In this document: piece after piece, positions 62,204 through 64,000 of the stretch
Layout: each line of letters begins with the position of its first letter
Position numbering within the stretch: the first letter of the stretch is position 1
Assembly (NCBI RefSeq): GCF_947623445.1
Contig: NC_135242.1
Coordinates: 3,224,001 to 3,288,000, forward strand
Direction: 5' to 3'
DNA from: Clavelina lepadiformis
Taxonomy: Eukaryota > Chordata > Ascidiacea > Aplousobranchia > Clavelinidae
DNA: 64,000 nucleotides
Position numbers and translations under genes: made by a program
The notes under the pieces: generated by a model
Database searches by the model: none
What the model was told of the DNA's origin: nothing
The model's input: only the letters and a program-made list of their open reading frames with translations

Positions 62204-64000
62204 TCATATTTTTTCTGTGCAAATGTTTGTGCAGTCTGTTCCGAACTGAACACAATCGTTGCTGTAGGTTGTTTCGTTCTGAAACTTGCCACCAACCCTA
62301 GCCCATGACATATTTTGTGTTGTAAAATGGACTCCGACGCGCCCACTGCCGTCTACGGATATTGCGCCACCGCTTCCGCCAACTCGTGCCTTCATGTGGT
62401 TTAAAGACTTCATTGTCGCTTGCTGAGGTGACATTCCTTCAAAGTAATGTAATTTGAGAAAGAGCTCTCCGTAGAGTGCTAAAATTCACTCCTTATCCCA
62501 GCAGGCAACAAAAGGCACCGAGCAATTTACCAGGTTAAAACTGGATCCAGTTGAACTAAATTTTGATAACTTCATTTCTTTGTCATGATGCTCACAATCG
62601 AGTGGCTAAGTTTTTAAAACATCAGTTTGTCAACTCACCTTGCTCAACGTACATGCTGATCATTCGTGCTAGGTTGACTTTCATGATCGCCTCGCCGTCG
62701 CCAGTCGTTGAAACAGCAACTAGAAACAAAATTTAATAAAATTGGAACCACTTTGACATTGACCTAGACCAATGCTTTCAAACCGGTGAGCCAAGAGGAG
62801 ATTTTAAGGAAGCCTGATTGATTTTAAGAAGGTTTTAAAAACAGAAATAGCGCAAAAACGAAAATTTGTCATCTCTGCATGCTTGTATGTCATAGAAAAT
62901 CATTACTGTGACACAATTTTGCCAACGATTTTTTCGGTTTAGCTTAATGTTATAGTTAATGAGAAAATTAAATTTTGGCGGAAACATAAATTCCGTTACC
63001 GGAGTTATTGTCAGCAAATCCTCCACTACCACAAATTGACGAATCCGAAACTCTTCCCACCATCGGCACATTCCTTCCACCGGTAGATGTCGCACAAGCC
63101 AAATTGCCAAGGCAATCAAGTGCCACGGCCCCAACAGTGTCATGTTCACTAATATAAGCAACATTGGCCGGGTAATTTCTTTTTCAAATCAATACCATTT
63201 AATTAATAACTTCATAAAATCATTTTTTCCCAAACACCTTCGATATAGGTCTATTTACCACGTTTACCGGAACAAAACTGGCAAAATTAGATTGACCAGA
63301 ACTACTTTATCATGACACCGTCGAAATAAATCGGCGGGTTATTTTAGTTGTGACAATGTGGAAAGAAAAAAGCGACTCACCCTCTCTTGTCAAAGTCTTT
63401 TTGAATTGACCTCGAATCTTCATAATTTTTCTTTTTTTGCCTGCTAACATCGGTTATAAAATATTCCAGTGGTCGTTCTTCTAGACCATGTTGCCTTGCA
63501 ACTTGCAAGGTTGCTTCGGCACTCAAAAGGCAATAATCACTCTTGAAGTTGATAAAAACATTGTTGTTGAGCAAGCGATGATAGAAACATAATAATTCTT
63601 ACAAGTTTTAAATTTTATAGCGTTAGATTAACAAAGGTAAAAAGTACAATGACGCTAAAATCAATTTGTTAACAAGCTTAAACATAAACAGTTCATTATA
63701 GAGACAACTAATAAATTTATCGTTGCTTTCGACAAAAACTATCATGCGTCTATACTCTATAGTCTATACCATAGCCTGCTTGATACAACTATTTTCTCTA
63801 AATAGCTGATATTGCCTAACAAGCTTCTTACATGAATGCTACTGTAGCTTCTTACCATTACCTCATCAAGGATAAGCCTTGCTGCTTTTACAGGATTCTT
63901 GACGTGTTTGACGCACAAACAGCCTCCCATGTCGCATGTGTCCCCGCGCATTACAAGTGCGTGCATTTCGACCTCGCCCGCTTCGTTTATGACCGATCCA
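62204..64000 (-). CDS. ASRGL1: Isoaspartyl peptidase / L-asparaginase (ASRGL1-like), 3' part
   Basis: Minus-strand exons 63856-64000 (continues beyond the window), 63381-63541, 63000-63148, 62639-62719 and 62204-62436, all in phase. The Ntn-hydrolase core is clear: [22 protein letters not shown], then the autocleavage and nucleophile region [50 protein letters not shown] and a C-terminal [15 protein letters not shown]. The enzyme cleaves itself before the Thr of TVGAVA, and that Thr then hydrolyses isoaspartyl peptides and asparagine. The residue before the Thr is Asp, where human ASRGL1 has Gly. EMHALVMRG replaces the common EMDASIMDG. The N-terminal quarter lies outside the window. Confidence 0.88.

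Overview
The window looks like nuclear DNA of an invertebrate chordate, most probably an ascidian tunicate such as Ciona. It is AT-rich and gene-dense. Genes have many short introns with ordinary GT-AG borders. The proteins read as clear orthologues of vertebrate single-copy genes (DAZAP2, MED30, PHETA, LDAH, CPT1, MRS2, CDAN1, TBC1D23, UBE2G1, ASRGL1). The species call is an inference; the gene identities come from reading translated exons against remembered family sequences.

Layout, left to right. 1-8.3 kb: the last exon of DAZAP2 (+), MED30 (-) converging on it, and a PHETA/sesquipedalian PH-domain gene (+). Downstream of PHETA is a coding-like terminal exon split by a small hAT transposon. 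8.7-12.7 kb: two tandem copies of LDAH (+) with long stretches of identical sequence. 13.5-28.5 kb: two tandem copies of a 16-exon CPT1-like carnitine acyltransferase (-). Copy A reads through except for one doubtful splice donor. Copy B has every exon in frame but carries a TGA in exon 3 and a GC donor after exon 5. Five short hAT elements lie in or near the LDAH and CPT1 region, each with a visible 8-bp target duplication. 29.5-38.7 kb: MRS2 and CDAN1 (both -). 41.0-45.1 kb: TBC1D23 (+). 47.2-48.9 kb: UBE2G1 (-), with a MITE in intron 3. 49-53.8 kb: gene-poor and repeat-rich. 53.8-57.0 kb: a secreted collagen/EGF/CCP/EGF/EGF/F5-8C protein (-). 57.5 kb: a minisatellite-bearing inverted-repeat element. 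59.9-61.3 kb: a small secreted Kazal-like protein (-). 62.2-64.0 kb: the 3' part of an isoaspartyl peptidase/asparaginase (-) that runs off the window.

The genes form no single pathway. Two touch endosome-Golgi traffic (PHETA, TBC1D23) and two touch lipid use (LDAH on lipid droplets, CPT1 at the mitochondrial outer membrane). The rest are unrelated housekeeping or secreted proteins. The main local theme is tandem duplication with patchy sequence sharing (LDAH, CPT1) together with young small DNA transposons. No clear retroviral or Polinton-type element was recognised.
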